Source: Rhodopirellula bahusiensis (GTDB lineage Bacteria; Planctomycetota; Planctomycetia; Pirellulales; Pirellulaceae). Taken from it: 64,000 nt of DNA. Position 1 is the stretch's first letter. Each line of letters begins with the position of its first letter. The notes below the pieces were generated by a model, which made no database searches, had not been told where the DNA came from, and was given only the letters and a program-made list of their open reading frames with translations. A program made the translations under genes and the position numbers. This document shows, in pieces, positions 22,601 through 27,965 of this stretch. The DNA is taken from positions 17,303 through 81,302 of the forward strand of contig NZ_NIZW01000028.1 of assembly GCF_002727185.1 (NCBI RefSeq), in the 5' to 3' direction.

Positions 22601-25600
22601 CGGACGCGTGGACTACTCAACCGCTGCGGATGCAAATGGACACACAACCATCGTGACGCGTTTGGGCGATGCCCCCGACCCCATTCTTGGAACGGTGACC
22701 GGTGGCTTTGCCGAAGACGGAAATGTTGTCGATGCGAATGCGGCGTTCCCACTGAAAGACGTCTTCGACAATGGCTTGGTTGGTTTGATGGTCGACATCA
22801 ACAACGGCACCGGGTTCTTGCAGACCCCGCGATTGATCACCGTGAACGACGAAAACACGCTGTCGATTTCTCCTGATTTCACCGAGACGCTTGATGCGAC
22901 CAGCGAGTTTCGGATTTCGACCTATCCCGAGGATCAGACCGATGGGATCGTTCGCGGTCCAACTCGCTTGATCACCGTGGATGACCTCGAAGGCGATGTG
23001 GACATGATCAGCGGTGGTGCTGGTGCGGACCAGATCTTTGGTGGTGCCGGCGACGACGATGTCTTCGGCGAAGCCGGTGATGATGTCATTTTGGGTGACA
23101 CGGGTGTGATTAAAAGAGCTCCGCTTGATGCGAATGCGACCGGGACGGTGATTGCCAGCGCCCTTGATTTGGTGCAGACAAAATCACCTGATGCTGGTGG
23201 CAAAGATCTGATCTCAGGCGGGGATGACAACGACATCATCTTTGGTGGCTTCGAGTCGGACTACATCAATTACGATCGAGCCGAAGTCGCTGGTGTTGGG
23301 GAATCGGGCAACGACATCATCGTGGGCGATGGTGGCACGGCTGATTTTGATGTCGCTTCGGGGGCTGCGATTCTGATTGAGGTCTCCACCAACGAGCCAA
23401 CCTTTGGCAGCGATGACTGGATCACCGCAGGTGCCGGCGAAAAGATTTTGTTTGGCGGTTCGGGCGACGATCAGTTGCTTGCCGGTAGCGACAACTTGCC
23501 CGACATCATCATCGGAGACGAAGGAACCGCGACGTTCGATGCCGGTACTGGTCTTCGGGTTCGCATCGCGACGCAGACGGCTGACATCGGCGGGAACGAT
23601 ACGATCACCGCTGGAGACGCACTGAATATCCTGTTGGGTGGCAGTGGCGATGACGCGATCACTGGTGGCAACTCGCAGGATGTGATCTTTGGCGATAACG
23701 GTGAAATCAAGTTTGATGACCACGGAATTCGCGAGCAATTGAACACGACCGATCCGACCTTAGGCGGGGTGGATACCATCTTTGGCCGAGGTGGCAATGA
23801 CATCGTGGTCGGAGGCGCTGATGGCGATCTGATCTCGGGTGGCTCCGAGCACGATGTGATTTTGGGTGACCACGGTGAAGTCGATTTCACCCGCCCCGCC
23901 GATCGCAATGTGATCAGCCGCTTCATCGAACTGACCGATGGCGGTGGGAACGACACGATTGACGGAGACGATGGCGACGATTTCATCTGGGGCGGACAAG
24001 CCGACGATGTCATTCGTGGTGGTGCCGGGCAGGATGATTTGGTCGGCGGCCACAACGTTCCCTTCGGCAGCGACGGTGACGACACCATCGAAGGTGGTGA
24101 TGACGAGGATGCTTTGCTTGGTGACAACGGCATCATCACTCGCGAGTTGATCGGGACCGAACTCGGTACCTGGACGACATACCTGGCTCCCTTTGACCAC
24201 GTTGTGGTGCGTGAGCTGCAACCGTTTGACGATCTCGATCTGGTTGGTGGCAACGACATTCTGTCAGGCGACGCTGGAATCGATGTGATTCTTGGGCAAC
24301 GCGGAAATGACTTGATTCACGGCGGAACGGACGATGATGAATTGATCGGCGGTTTGGGGGCGGACACCATCAATGGTGATGACGGGCACGACTTCATTCT
24401 CGCGGATGCGGGACAAATTCTGCGAGATACGAACGAGGACGAGACGCCTCAATTGAATTCCGATGGCGTCTGGCATCGCGACATTCTCACCGAGCGAATT
24501 GCTCGGGTGATCGACATCATTCCGCTCGGGCCAACCGGTCTGATCGACGCACCAGCCGATTTGATCGACCGGTTGTTGGATGCCGACCAAATGGTCTTGG
24601 CCAGCATGCACCTGCCGTCTGGGCAATTGCACACGAACTCGGAAGGCATCAGCCAAACGGTTGCGTTGCTGCTTGATCTCGTCGACGCGGACGACGACAC
24701 GGTGGACGGCGGTGATGGCAACGACATTGTTCTTGGGCAACGTGGCGACGACAATCTTCGCGGTGGACTCGGCGATGATTTGTTGATCGGTGATCACGGC
24801 ATCAACGTCGCTCCTTACGAGACCGATCTGCCACAGATGATTGACGCGACGCGTCTGATTGCGGCCGTGTCGGGCTACGATTCGCTATCAGGGATCGAGC
24901 TGGACTTGCCAGGCTTGGGGCATTTGATGGTTCCTGACTTTGTGGCCGAACCCGGTGCTTTGGTGGCGGAGCGACCTCGCTGGGACCGCGTGACGGACAT
25001 CAACGCTGTGTTTTCCAACTGGGCAAACGACGACCGAATCTCGACGATGGACAACTTGCGTTTGTCTGCCTCGGTGATGCTGACACCCGATTTCCTCGGT
25101 CACACCGATGTGTTGAGTGGAGAGGATACAATTCACGGCGAAGGCGGCGACGATTGGATTGTGGGCGACCAATGGATCGTCAACAGCGACCTGCAGTCAG
25201 GAATCGCACCGGTTGATGAAGCCATCGAACGTGTCCGAGCAACCATCGCGGGCATCATGCATGCACTGGAGTCAGCCTCTTTGGACCGTGGTGTGGTTCA
25301 ACATTCCATCAACGCTGAACCGGTTGTTGAACGCGAGATCGACGTTGCTAGCGATGAACTGAGAGGAGGAGATGGTGCGGACACCATCATTGGTGACAAC
25401 GCGCTGGTGGAATTGCCGTCGACCCAAACCATTCCTGGTGCTGGAACGGTTGCCGAGAACGCGGCCGAGTTGTTGCGGCGACTCGATCTTTATCGAACTC
25501 TCTCGGACGATGCGATTCAATTGGTCTCTCGCGGTCACCTCGACTTGATTGATCAATTGCTTGACGATGCAGAAGCCGCGCGACCGACGTTGCCTGTGAT

Positions 25601-27692
25601 CGCTGGCAACGACATTCAGTACGTTCAGCACTACCAATTGAAATTCGGCGACGACAGTCTCTTTGGAGATGCGGGAAGCGACACGATGGTTGGTGGCGAT
25701 GCACTGATGATCGCTCCTTACGTCACCGGCGAAGAGGGCGACTTCCCCGATTCGCAAGGTGCCGTTGGACTGGACCCTGACTCACTGCGTGCTCTTGAGC
25801 AGAACCTGTTCGAACAGCTTCGGTTGCAGCAAGTCGATCTTGACGAACGTCACCAGTCGCGGCTGATCAACGTCGCTGAGGAGCTCGCTCGGCGGCCATC
25901 GCTGGATCGGATCGCTTACGTGCCGACCTTGGACCGTTCGATCGACAACGACACCATCGAAGGTGGTGAAGGCAACGATTTCATCGGTGGCGATTTTGGC
26001 GTTTTGGTGTCACCTCTGCTCCGCGACACGCCCGCGGATGACGATGCACTGCGTGATTTGGACCAGCACGTTGAAGCCATGTTGGATCAAATCGCCAATC
26101 TGGATCGACTGGATCATGCGACCAGCTTTGATCGCAGCGTTGGACGGGAGGCTCAAGCAGCTTCGACAACCGATGCGATGGCGCCCGAATTGCGTCACGC
26201 TGAAATGGGTGGCCAATGGATCTTGGGGCAAGACACGCTTCAGGGTGATGCCGGCAGCGATGTCATTCTCGGTGATCATGCCTCGATGGTTGCTGCGATC
26301 ACGATTGACGATCCCGCCGCATTCACCTCCCTGAGACGGTCAAATTACCATCTGGAATTCATCGACGACTCGATGCGTACGTTCCTGGAATCATCCAGTC
26401 TGAATGGTGTGACGATCTCACTTCAGGGCGATCACATTCGCGGAGGTGATGACAATGACATGTTGATGGGGGCGGTCGGGGCCGACGACATCGATGGTGA
26501 GCAAGGAGACGACACGATCTTGGGCGGCAATGGTTTCGACACGCTTGCCGATGGTCTGGGGAACAACTGGATCCGCAACGATGGTGGCAACTATCCGAAG
26601 TTGGATCCGCAGGAAGAGTTGGGTGCGTTCCGCTTCGACAACATGACTTCCGTGAACAAGCAGCTCTTCCTCGATGCGGCTGCGGGAGCGATCGCCCCGG
26701 TGGGTTGGCAGATTGATTCTGGTGGAAACGAAAATGATCCGGGCAATGGCGATCCGGATGATCCGGCAGTACCGACCGAACGGGACGTCGATTTCGATGG
26801 AGACTTCATCGCTGTCACTGGACAACCCATCAGCTACTCGGCAACATTCAAGTCGCTGCCCGATGGTGCAATCGTCAGCTATTTGTGGGAGGTCAAGGAT
26901 TCTTCCGGAGAATTGGTGCAGACCGGTGCGGGGCAGTCCGTTGTGTTCACCTTGCACGTCGCCGACGACTACACCGTGGAAGTGGATACGGTGGACACCA
27001 AAAACGGTGCGGGCACGATGACTCATACGTTGAAAGTGCTGGACCACCGACTGAAGTCCGACCCTCACGCATCGGGGCAGTTCATCTTGATGGTTGGTGG
27101 GACGGAAGGCGACAACGACATCCGTTTGAAAGACGTTCGTCTGGAACCAAATTCGGTTGAGGTTCGAACGCGAACTGGACGCAGCTCTTGGACCCGCGAT
27201 ATCTTCTCTGACATCAGCCGAGTTGAAGTCTATGGTGGCGATGGGAATGACGATGTCTCTGCCGATCGTACTCTCACCATTCCGGTGCGGTTGTATGGCG
27301 GAGCCGGTGACGACGAGCTTCGTGGTGGTGCCGGCAACGACTTCCTCGATGGTGGAGCCGGTGATGATCGACTGAATGGCCAGTCAGGTAACGACGTCAT
27401 TGTCGGCGGCTATGGTGCTGATCGAATCGACGGAGGCTTTGATGACGATCTTCTGATCGCCGATGCCATCGACGAAATCTCTGCGGATCGACTGCTCAGG
27501 GATTGGTCCAATTCGTCGCTGACTCCCGCCGACCGAATGGCGAATTTGGTCACTGATCTGTTGGATGCAAAGATTGCCGACGGTGCAGTGGACGATTCCG
27601 ATGGGGATCGCGGGACCGATTGGGTGTTTGGTCAGTCCATCGACACGACTCACGCACGTCGTGGTGACGAGGATCTGCAGACAATCTATTGA
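7686..27692 (+). CDS. Giant RTX-repeat surface/secreted protein
   Basis: An uninterrupted frame of about 6,670 codons. The N-terminus is very basic (many Arg) and ends in LESLEDRRLLA (7812-7844), a motif common at the start of large planctomycete exported proteins. Then come long beta-rich stretches with flagellin-hook-like motifs (9.5-10.8 kb), DGF-GD modules (13.2-15.1 kb), an EF-hand (15897-15938) and a first RTX GGxGxDxL block (16.4-17.05 kb). Further on are FTxxNWxxP Calx-beta-like strands near 18.3, 20.05 and 21.0 kb, about ten copies of a GxGQ module, a second RTX block with helical inserts (22.5-26.6 kb), a PKD domain and a final RTX block. The likely role is Ca2+-stabilised adhesin or matrix protein. 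TTG 7686 is preferred: GGAGAG precedes it, whereas the upstream ATG at 7635 has none. No type I secretion genes adjoin. Confidence 0.88.
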   Translation: MNIEHLLKQLRQRSNRASKRVRDGSERKVRTRRALNRRRRARLESLEDRRLLASDVSLSGDTLLVAGDDDVHNQYHLQVVEFHGTESFQISSNTFISEDDPALSDMSVDEKKVVVGTGSISGVEIRGGAKDNVFTVGDLSGYLIQLDGEAGTDGYVLKDQFGTVAVNDTGGAIDLTHLTSPWTTSLSGGTATVEVDGGASTATIPNANAYTMTPNSLSWSSALTAINEGLEELASLGDELVTHDRLLENQSVLNQKSVGSFLPIGEIFREKIANPVASYFSSGGSPEINVWGLLEELQSVKASSQLGDALLNWEIDAEIIGTSDRVTLALEITAELVHSSVDLSLPDSLLNMDGTLENSLGVDELKANLTTGFTWDLSIGWDVSSVPYFFVDFTDDVRVTATIDDIDADFKLNAGLLGLEVGKHGPASASSSLQFDFETTLPVSELSSLDGKDGGASDGVVQTIELQSSDRMELLSDDANPSAQLDVDLYAVATGISGISESEAVHIQWSDDLYSEADPVLSEDLTTSEFDPFFQSDATTLLQMAEQFSVFLDTLSAKTVDSSVVPLTESLTVADLVDVSGVYESLIVEPIRLPQHTSATSILTVNGGDPLGTSEDSDSDLVLQLRSGETHPIDLDAGNPKTLGHVVQLIVDAVNDSSKLQLVEDPKLGLMLADLTTGDETFQFTAETNSEGEEYAAVGNLGLDAVAVERDVLGDTSDEWVIDVAPVNGPKFASIQSFAEQIEDLPASVVTGLAYDADASGGPTLSFEIVIDQSIADLNDNAMSLIDMGDLEQIDLSAGTIDVSNARIQMRFPFELLLTEVGGDVALATPLAELNDGRGVSVTQDTDGFLADLDIRVGDGTTFSVDLDLGLGGRPLADFGIVGGSGSDLSVTLNDGSGFDVELDDTVASTGNVAATLAELFELINASATDAGVTSERFTATIDAARSSLRFLDKTTGASAFSVSGRIADALAFGASVSTEVDGNEVMLFEKTVGTLGDLMNKITDAAEAAGLTLYDSGNPGASWDFGVRLAGAGIEIVDQTVIESVITGTAETNTADDELHATGQFSGETLAFRTVTITGGVGEGQTRTILSNTDDVLMLSESWDVQPDATSQFEVNNGLFVSAANQSAAAFGLGLTNDQREGDLERTVVGSPLHGDTPSRHLQLKGAAEPHIQLSMDLDEGTLGAGTGIYGPLDVAVSAVSVNAASFQADLTLRGKTLDRLNAGLEDPFSMLLEGGNVVTASAFDVSLQVGSYPSVAIDGATGTTPFDVSVGNVFDVQSGDEVLVPTMSSDDDVRALLQSLASVTMDDFLSTLDSVSEYLFELQTQSKLGKSLPGLPKSVGSMLGFGENFETRLDEIRDLPISTLQQLHAALNDTSARTMNSLAGTLATSLSFEKATSQLLFDLHYLLEQINPSLPLTLNLTSLGDDLNAAGDNLQALGLRQVAAIVDSSGTSLLDVVADGEMHVVVGMDLTNPDAPATKLVSDPNADEGTRAEFHVKASSAESMNFPAVLGSMAVGVFGGQFALNLDGVVGTSDSATYKVKLQSDVDAAKALEGAALPVTTKIDVAGEAKGSFGLVLPESVIPQDAPTHLTPNITVEVTNLNDIAAANPSRSSTLSTNMSGNPGEWATFETLTQNFSLTDSMEGFKLGVQRLFRGLDDVFDTALLGQDLPLVGKQLADAANFLDQIGESVYANLDLLPRSGITMDSVHVALFDAFGPGGFGWLQDSTLLSNPDTFVNIDDVGVTRETIVTASGRELVTGVEYRMDLEMTPESLQFPIDLDLLLPGLGLTTEALADVKFGFKMPLIVGVSVLDGVYLDVASDNEVEVSLDISLPNHVASLSGEPSLSFFNTDLSQPKISRDQGSWIFDGFKVGQIIEVEGSDNVANNDGRFVITAIDSLGTELTLAATDEALAASSLADDRVVPEGPTKGIQVQVSTVSMTGGNAVDFNASQQTITRGAGSWLEDGFRVGDTITVDNAGSNDGSWIISAIDAVGRTLTLEDGLTVNASGVAGVRIRSNQQHGFDAEMGVLPYRVWDATPDQSEFTGTFVFDLHDPNENGSQTRLSVNDLDSQPEFPVAPRNGFTAAPLSGFLTLTEGTGVGQEIVLNDISLQLETNLPRTAAFPPFRAQLDVTNWDWGLSDSLLTKGTPDEIAFNDVQFELVGFVRDFLGPSLTRFRAALEPMDGVIDFLTSEAMPILSALFGRTSYASAPGIFGGRSEAGDFAGAADVIRKLVDGGTPSHTGFTNYLDLIGFADSKRTLTAINDLTGQHWIDMGRFDVSVSEAMSRNATVESIYDESSNAERLKGDFGDAPLRLSGSPDLVFDSNDGSIARQNVVLTDQTFDWGYSAFAGSTLTSSVPWSTYGVTEGFTLTVENLTGGSASFNGVYKVGVVSGNTAWISREGFSSVGSSISVPRMVGNASTWTSEGFQSGQTIRIEGGANAGTYTVDSVSETVLSVTSSFVADEVVPWSEAVNVRVQNAVGDYSGSIKGQINAVLNDPLASAQQAAASFLMTQTLPGRGIGYGFDLLGGVTREVFSPIDSALKGFDPIELPILNQAFGLLIGDTTFDGKSAAESNLLHYSTPELQFTLYQDFPLDKKTFFCEVPFGSAFASSGICDVVSNGSPTPFVSVSFEARMDYGVAVDTTGLELYRDSGNPDAIIEGFYFDDTDGVDLNPSLIGGNESGPIGTSYGLTDVPQSRILGGIGVGVFRKFGTALGSLKVGVEMSFHTGQDLNFHDPNGDGRIRASEFDVLTETSVDDNGLLTFGDSENAFDKSVRIEVRGDAFLKIKALFITVIDVRVNIFTIGFNIPLEDKAFTSPDLATLSGGTLKLNVGKESSTRGYRTDNANEAIYVGYNPATNEIVVSGFGSQSERFDASSVSLIEASADTGNDLLFVHANVTRMVSFDGGAGDDVLFGGSGPDELVGGLGNDSINGRLGDDSIWGDLKVGSTGGLDWLFGGDGRDTIYGGPGIDVIRGWRDDDDLHGGDGDDLIDGGQGNDSLHGDDGVDFLLGNIGHDMIVGGAKDDRLEGGPGRDALYGESGEDILFGGLGNDSLDGGADIDSLYGQHHNDSLQGGAADDLLDGGLGSDQVYGGDGDDLVYSRDGNDRLDGEEGDDTFKVYFARGKVNSLLSILDTGMSGVDVFDAIGTIDPDQFLLRASVSGTNAFVAVLTDPDHSSDEAAYNPSVQRVNYLGVERILVQGGMGDDQFAIDDTAAEVTIDGGDGDDAFQVGQLFRSQRTEVDANVSVDDVFATIETTRGFLSNGISQPMTISGGLGDDHFVVFHNQAVLTLNGNEGDDGFEVRAFALVGSREPQRARTDITGGAGADLVQYAVNAPVNIDGGDGFDTLTVIGTEFGDDFVITEDGVYGAGLTIDFTNIESLRVDAAEGNDRFYVKSTSEKFLTELFGGLGDDTFNLSGDTPPVVSNDLKGHSGIVTNNMSYSSDLRYEDLKLHGVSSNVADNEEPFVVIRTSNGSTIVGETGAVDASVVDFYEIVLTQAPMSGFDVLVQALAPLPSTAGRELGALAFRLSSVAPGSEKKADGSAVTLTFTSENWFIPQRVDILADDEVQLDTGRLFTRDELSESDTFSYDDAAFEGKQSAVINHIVSSTATTIVGTPLVLSDSPTITIETSLPSHEFVGETITVTSSDGLTTQTRRITDARLVGGNLQLTVDRSWLAGTHLPDTSSNYSIVLAESTEAGHPVDIRNTTFTVNDPSDPTNPLIEEPKDFLGRQITIIDGSGVGQSRFITGADQVVTFASSAVEIDRSNPKTFAMQLSTGGESVTPTTGGMLNLRFVADLDYNSETIEVTLDGSQLDVLFNDYSGRQYSFVQASIPLTQSQLQAALTDGRLELGLIPSDSVNNLDDYYDFKSSVSFDLQFHIDVANSNLVPGIGGDVQFTLDRGWSLTNPPALDSRYQIAVDDSLVGRVSDFDESPVGLPADPSFPAELDTRTTFVDSDADFTAVEFGAEGLRGATIEIVGGPGAGQRRLILDAIDANTLILNGDWRTDPVAGESVYRIARFDGLAVSSVSVEVNDNDEAGIVVDETHGLDLSESTDGILGEDTVTAVIEGGDGDQLGERDVLRLKLTRQPSSDVTMRLVYDDVQLSLQTTDGHPIASNSLVFTPGNWDVVQEVMIIGLVDQIREGFHVSQISLELGSEDLDQELSKVDQFNIPETAAVEWVGLSERPTGVTSVEYKGQNLQLKDDTVPAGTESKPVYAIVSNKIVFFAGEEVVKVSGSDLTISYNYVNPGFGDAFTHPVLVRISDADAPTVLVRETGGSTDVVEGATPFMVLELDGDAIPTSDVVGETVTVSDGTGVGQTATIIANEGNQITLDTLWETVPDETSELTLIVSGNAEQRMVTSNGTLTWGEDRYELVLTSPPVDDVAAGRRVVEVVVTPEVTKTTRTGGVRTDARQVEIFNLDGLDASRVRVDPDNANNLIVAFDETNWDVPVRIGVRVIDDLLVDGGDTKVFAPGPNTLSGILGPVIVNGSGGDGSLAGLGNPEILPQETNVKPATGEVESIVGTTVTFNTLTSEQLFSAGLVSDLSNVQSLVGRTFEVVATKPAEGSPRDPVVGQFRLITEATVQDGQVVVTLNERFGLGGDLDSLEAGAHTSSVDLRLSRQEQLRLGIANVGDLYGRTIELNDADGQMLSSAVIKSAVADPDGLITIDVEADWISIAADATSFFIQSDDLVKKFAITSESLNFFVNEQTSVDYMFVHDEDSPADSTGYLTADRLWGLNTGPDVTVGGRLQPGGIQYGNLEVLQISLGRGNNDFHVFGTHKRADDPTTSEDESFQTWTIINGGDDVYWPATDREGDRFYVDVIAEDITDVMTGSVDCKTDEVTSLVTCSTDAGETEFASLFDSAAHFGGENELVGMKVTMTSGVGTGHTYTIVEHTEDTIYLLGNWIEIPAVGDTYTITDLADGPIAINAQGGDDVVDASASTLGVVAFGGLGKDTLIGGSGDDILFGDRGRVDYSTAADANGHTTIVTRLGDAPDPILGTVTGGFAEDGNVVDANAAFPLKDVFDNGLVGLMVDINNGTGFLQTPRLITVNDENTLSISPDFTETLDATSEFRISTYPEDQTDGIVRGPTRLITVDDLEGDVDMISGGAGADQIFGGAGDDDVFGEAGDDVILGDTGVIKRAPLDANATGTVIASALDLVQTKSPDAGGKDLISGGDDNDIIFGGFESDYINYDRAEVAGVGESGNDIIVGDGGTADFDVASGAAILIEVSTNEPTFGSDDWITAGAGEKILFGGSGDDQLLAGSDNLPDIIIGDEGTATFDAGTGLRVRIATQTADIGGNDTITAGDALNILLGGSGDDAITGGNSQDVIFGDNGEIKFDDHGIREQLNTTDPTLGGVDTIFGRGGNDIVVGGADGDLISGGSEHDVILGDHGEVDFTRPADRNVISRFIELTDGGGNDTIDGDDGDDFIWGGQADDVIRGGAGQDDLVGGHNVPFGSDGDDTIEGGDDEDALLGDNGIITRELIGTELGTWTTYLAPFDHVVVRELQPFDDLDLVGGNDILSGDAGIDVILGQRGNDLIHGGTDDDELIGGLGADTINGDDGHDFILADAGQILRDTNEDETPQLNSDGVWHRDILTERIARVIDIIPLGPTGLIDAPADLIDRLLDADQMVLASMHLPSGQLHTNSEGISQTVALLLDLVDADDDTVDGGDGNDIVLGQRGDDNLRGGLGDDLLIGDHGINVAPYETDLPQMIDATRLIAAVSGYDSLSGIELDLPGLGHLMVPDFVAEPGALVAERPRWDRVTDINAVFSNWANDDRISTMDNLRLSASVMLTPDFLGHTDVLSGEDTIHGEGGDDWIVGDQWIVNSDLQSGIAPVDEAIERVRATIAGIMHALESASLDRGVVQHSINAEPVVEREIDVASDELRGGDGADTIIGDNALVELPSTQTIPGAGTVAENAAELLRRLDLYRTLSDDAIQLVSRGHLDLIDQLLDDAEAARPTLPVIAGNDIQYVQHYQLKFGDDSLFGDAGSDTMVGGDALMIAPYVTGEEGDFPDSQGAVGLDPDSLRALEQNLFEQLRLQQVDLDERHQSRLINVAEELARRPSLDRIAYVPTLDRSIDNDTIEGGEGNDFIGGDFGVLVSPLLRDTPADDDALRDLDQHVEAMLDQIANLDRLDHATSFDRSVGREAQAASTTDAMAPELRHAEMGGQWILGQDTLQGDAGSDVILGDHASMVAAITIDDPAAFTSLRRSNYHLEFIDDSMRTFLESSSLNGVTISLQGDHIRGGDDNDMLMGAVGADDIDGEQGDDTILGGNGFDTLADGLGNNWIRNDGGNYPKLDPQEELGAFRFDNMTSVNKQLFLDAAAGAIAPVGWQIDSGGNENDPGNGDPDDPAVPTERDVDFDGDFIAVTGQPISYSATFKSLPDGAIVSYLWEVKDSSGELVQTGAGQSVVFTLHVADDYTVEVDTVDTKNGAGTMTHTLKVLDHRLKSDPHASGQFILMVGGTEGDNDIRLKDVRLEPNSVEVRTRTGRSSWTRDIFSDISRVEVYGGDGNDDVSADRTLTIPVRLYGGAGDDELRGGAGNDFLDGGAGDDRLNGQSGNDVIVGGYGADRIDGGFDDDLLIADAIDEISADRLLRDWSNSSLTPADRMANLVTDLLDAKIADGAVDDSDGDRGTDWVFGQSIDTTHARRGDEDLQTIY
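9541..10810 (+). repeat. Flagellin hook-IN-like motifs inside the giant protein
   Basis: Three stretches (about 9541-9730, 10340-10596 and 10614-10810) follow the pattern short strand, polar xxDL, TLxxLxxxIN-like helix, strand, then a GLxLxDxTxG-like turn. The second runs DLSVTLNDGSGF, then TLAELFELINAS, then RFLDKTTGA. This spacing matches the hook-IN repeat of flagellins and FliD. The likeness is by eye only and needs a profile comparison. Confidence 0.4.
13260..15090 (+). repeat. DGF-GD-type beta modules inside the giant protein
   Basis: Copies of a roughly 50-residue unit lie at about 13270-13430, 13555-13720 and 14935-15080, with a weaker one at 14760-14910. The consensus is W, then (D/E)GF, VGD or SGQ, I-x-(V/I), a glycine, NDG, two strands, then TLTL. 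The best copies read DGFKVGQIIEVEG and DGFRVGDTITVDN. Similar beta modules occur in phage tail and giant surface proteins. Confidence 0.5.
15897..15938 (+). other. EF-hand-like calcium loop inside the giant protein
   Basis: The encoded loop DPNGDGRIRASEFD matches the EF-hand/dockerin calcium pattern: D at 1, N at 3, D at 5, a backbone ligand at 7, hydrophobic I at 8 and E at 12. It sits just before the first RTX block and supports calcium binding by the protein. Confidence 0.7.
16401..17050 (+). repeat. First RTX (haemolysin-type calcium-binding) repeat block
   Basis: About 215 residues of near-continuous nonapeptide repeats with consensus GGxGxDxLx, for example GGAGDDVLFGG and GGDGDDLIDGG. 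Such repeats fold as a parallel beta-roll on binding Ca2+. Looser repeats (DGGDGDDAFQVG type) continue to about 17950. Confidence 0.9.
22482..26565 (+). repeat. Second RTX block with ILGD spacers and helical inserts
   Basis: RTX turns (GGxGxDxI) alternate with a recurring (I/L)(L/F)GD(H/N/R)G cap followed by non-RTX stretches. From about 24.4 kb the inserts become 60-100 residues long and rich in L, R, E and Q with a helical pattern, such as AAELLRRLDLYRTLSDDAIQ and LEQNLFEQLRLQQVDLDERH. Classical RTX proteins keep uninterrupted beta-rolls, so this alternation is unusual. Confidence 0.8.
26784..27045 (+). other. PKD-like domain inside the giant protein
   Basis: About 85 residues with the PKD order: GQPISYSATF strand, a DGAIVSYLWEVKDSSG core with the characteristic Y-x-W, FTLHVADDYTVEVDTVD, and a final THTLKVLD strand. 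PKD domains are extracellular Ig-like spacers. Here it separates the second RTX block from the C-terminal one. Confidence 0.75.
27231..27470 (+). repeat. C-terminal RTX block
   Basis: Seven or so RTX turns (YGGDGNDDV to GGFDDDLLIAD) near the C-terminus, followed by about 70 non-repetitive residues. Type I secretion signals lie C-terminal to RTX repeats, so this tail is a candidate secretion signal. Confidence 0.8.
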
Positions 27693-27965
27693 TGCGAAAC
27701 GGTTTTCGAAAGTGAAGAGAAATGCCGTTTGAAATGTATAGAGGCTCTGTGTGAATGGGGGTGCGGGAGTCTCCCCTGAACCGACTGGGATCTATACGTT
27801 TGGATTGATCGAAAACTCGTTTTCACGCGTTGAGAACCGGCGCGAGAATCTTGGAATCGGTGTAGACTGGTGAGCCGTTGAAGGCTCGATGATTGACGCA
27901 TAGGACCACTGAAGGGCGTTGTCGACGCCGCAGGGGCTTCGTGTCGACTCGAGTCATCTTCGTTG
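27693..27965. promoter_or_regulatory. Intergenic region upstream of the sulfatase operon
   Basis: 273 bases separate the giant gene from the sulfatase operon. A near-perfect dyad GAAAAC-TC-GTTTTC lies at 27811-27824, about 140 bases before the first sulfatase start, and could be an operator. AAACGG and CCGTTT at about 27703-27708 and 27728-27733 could pair as a weak terminator after the giant gene. Both readings are tentative. Confidence 0.3.
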
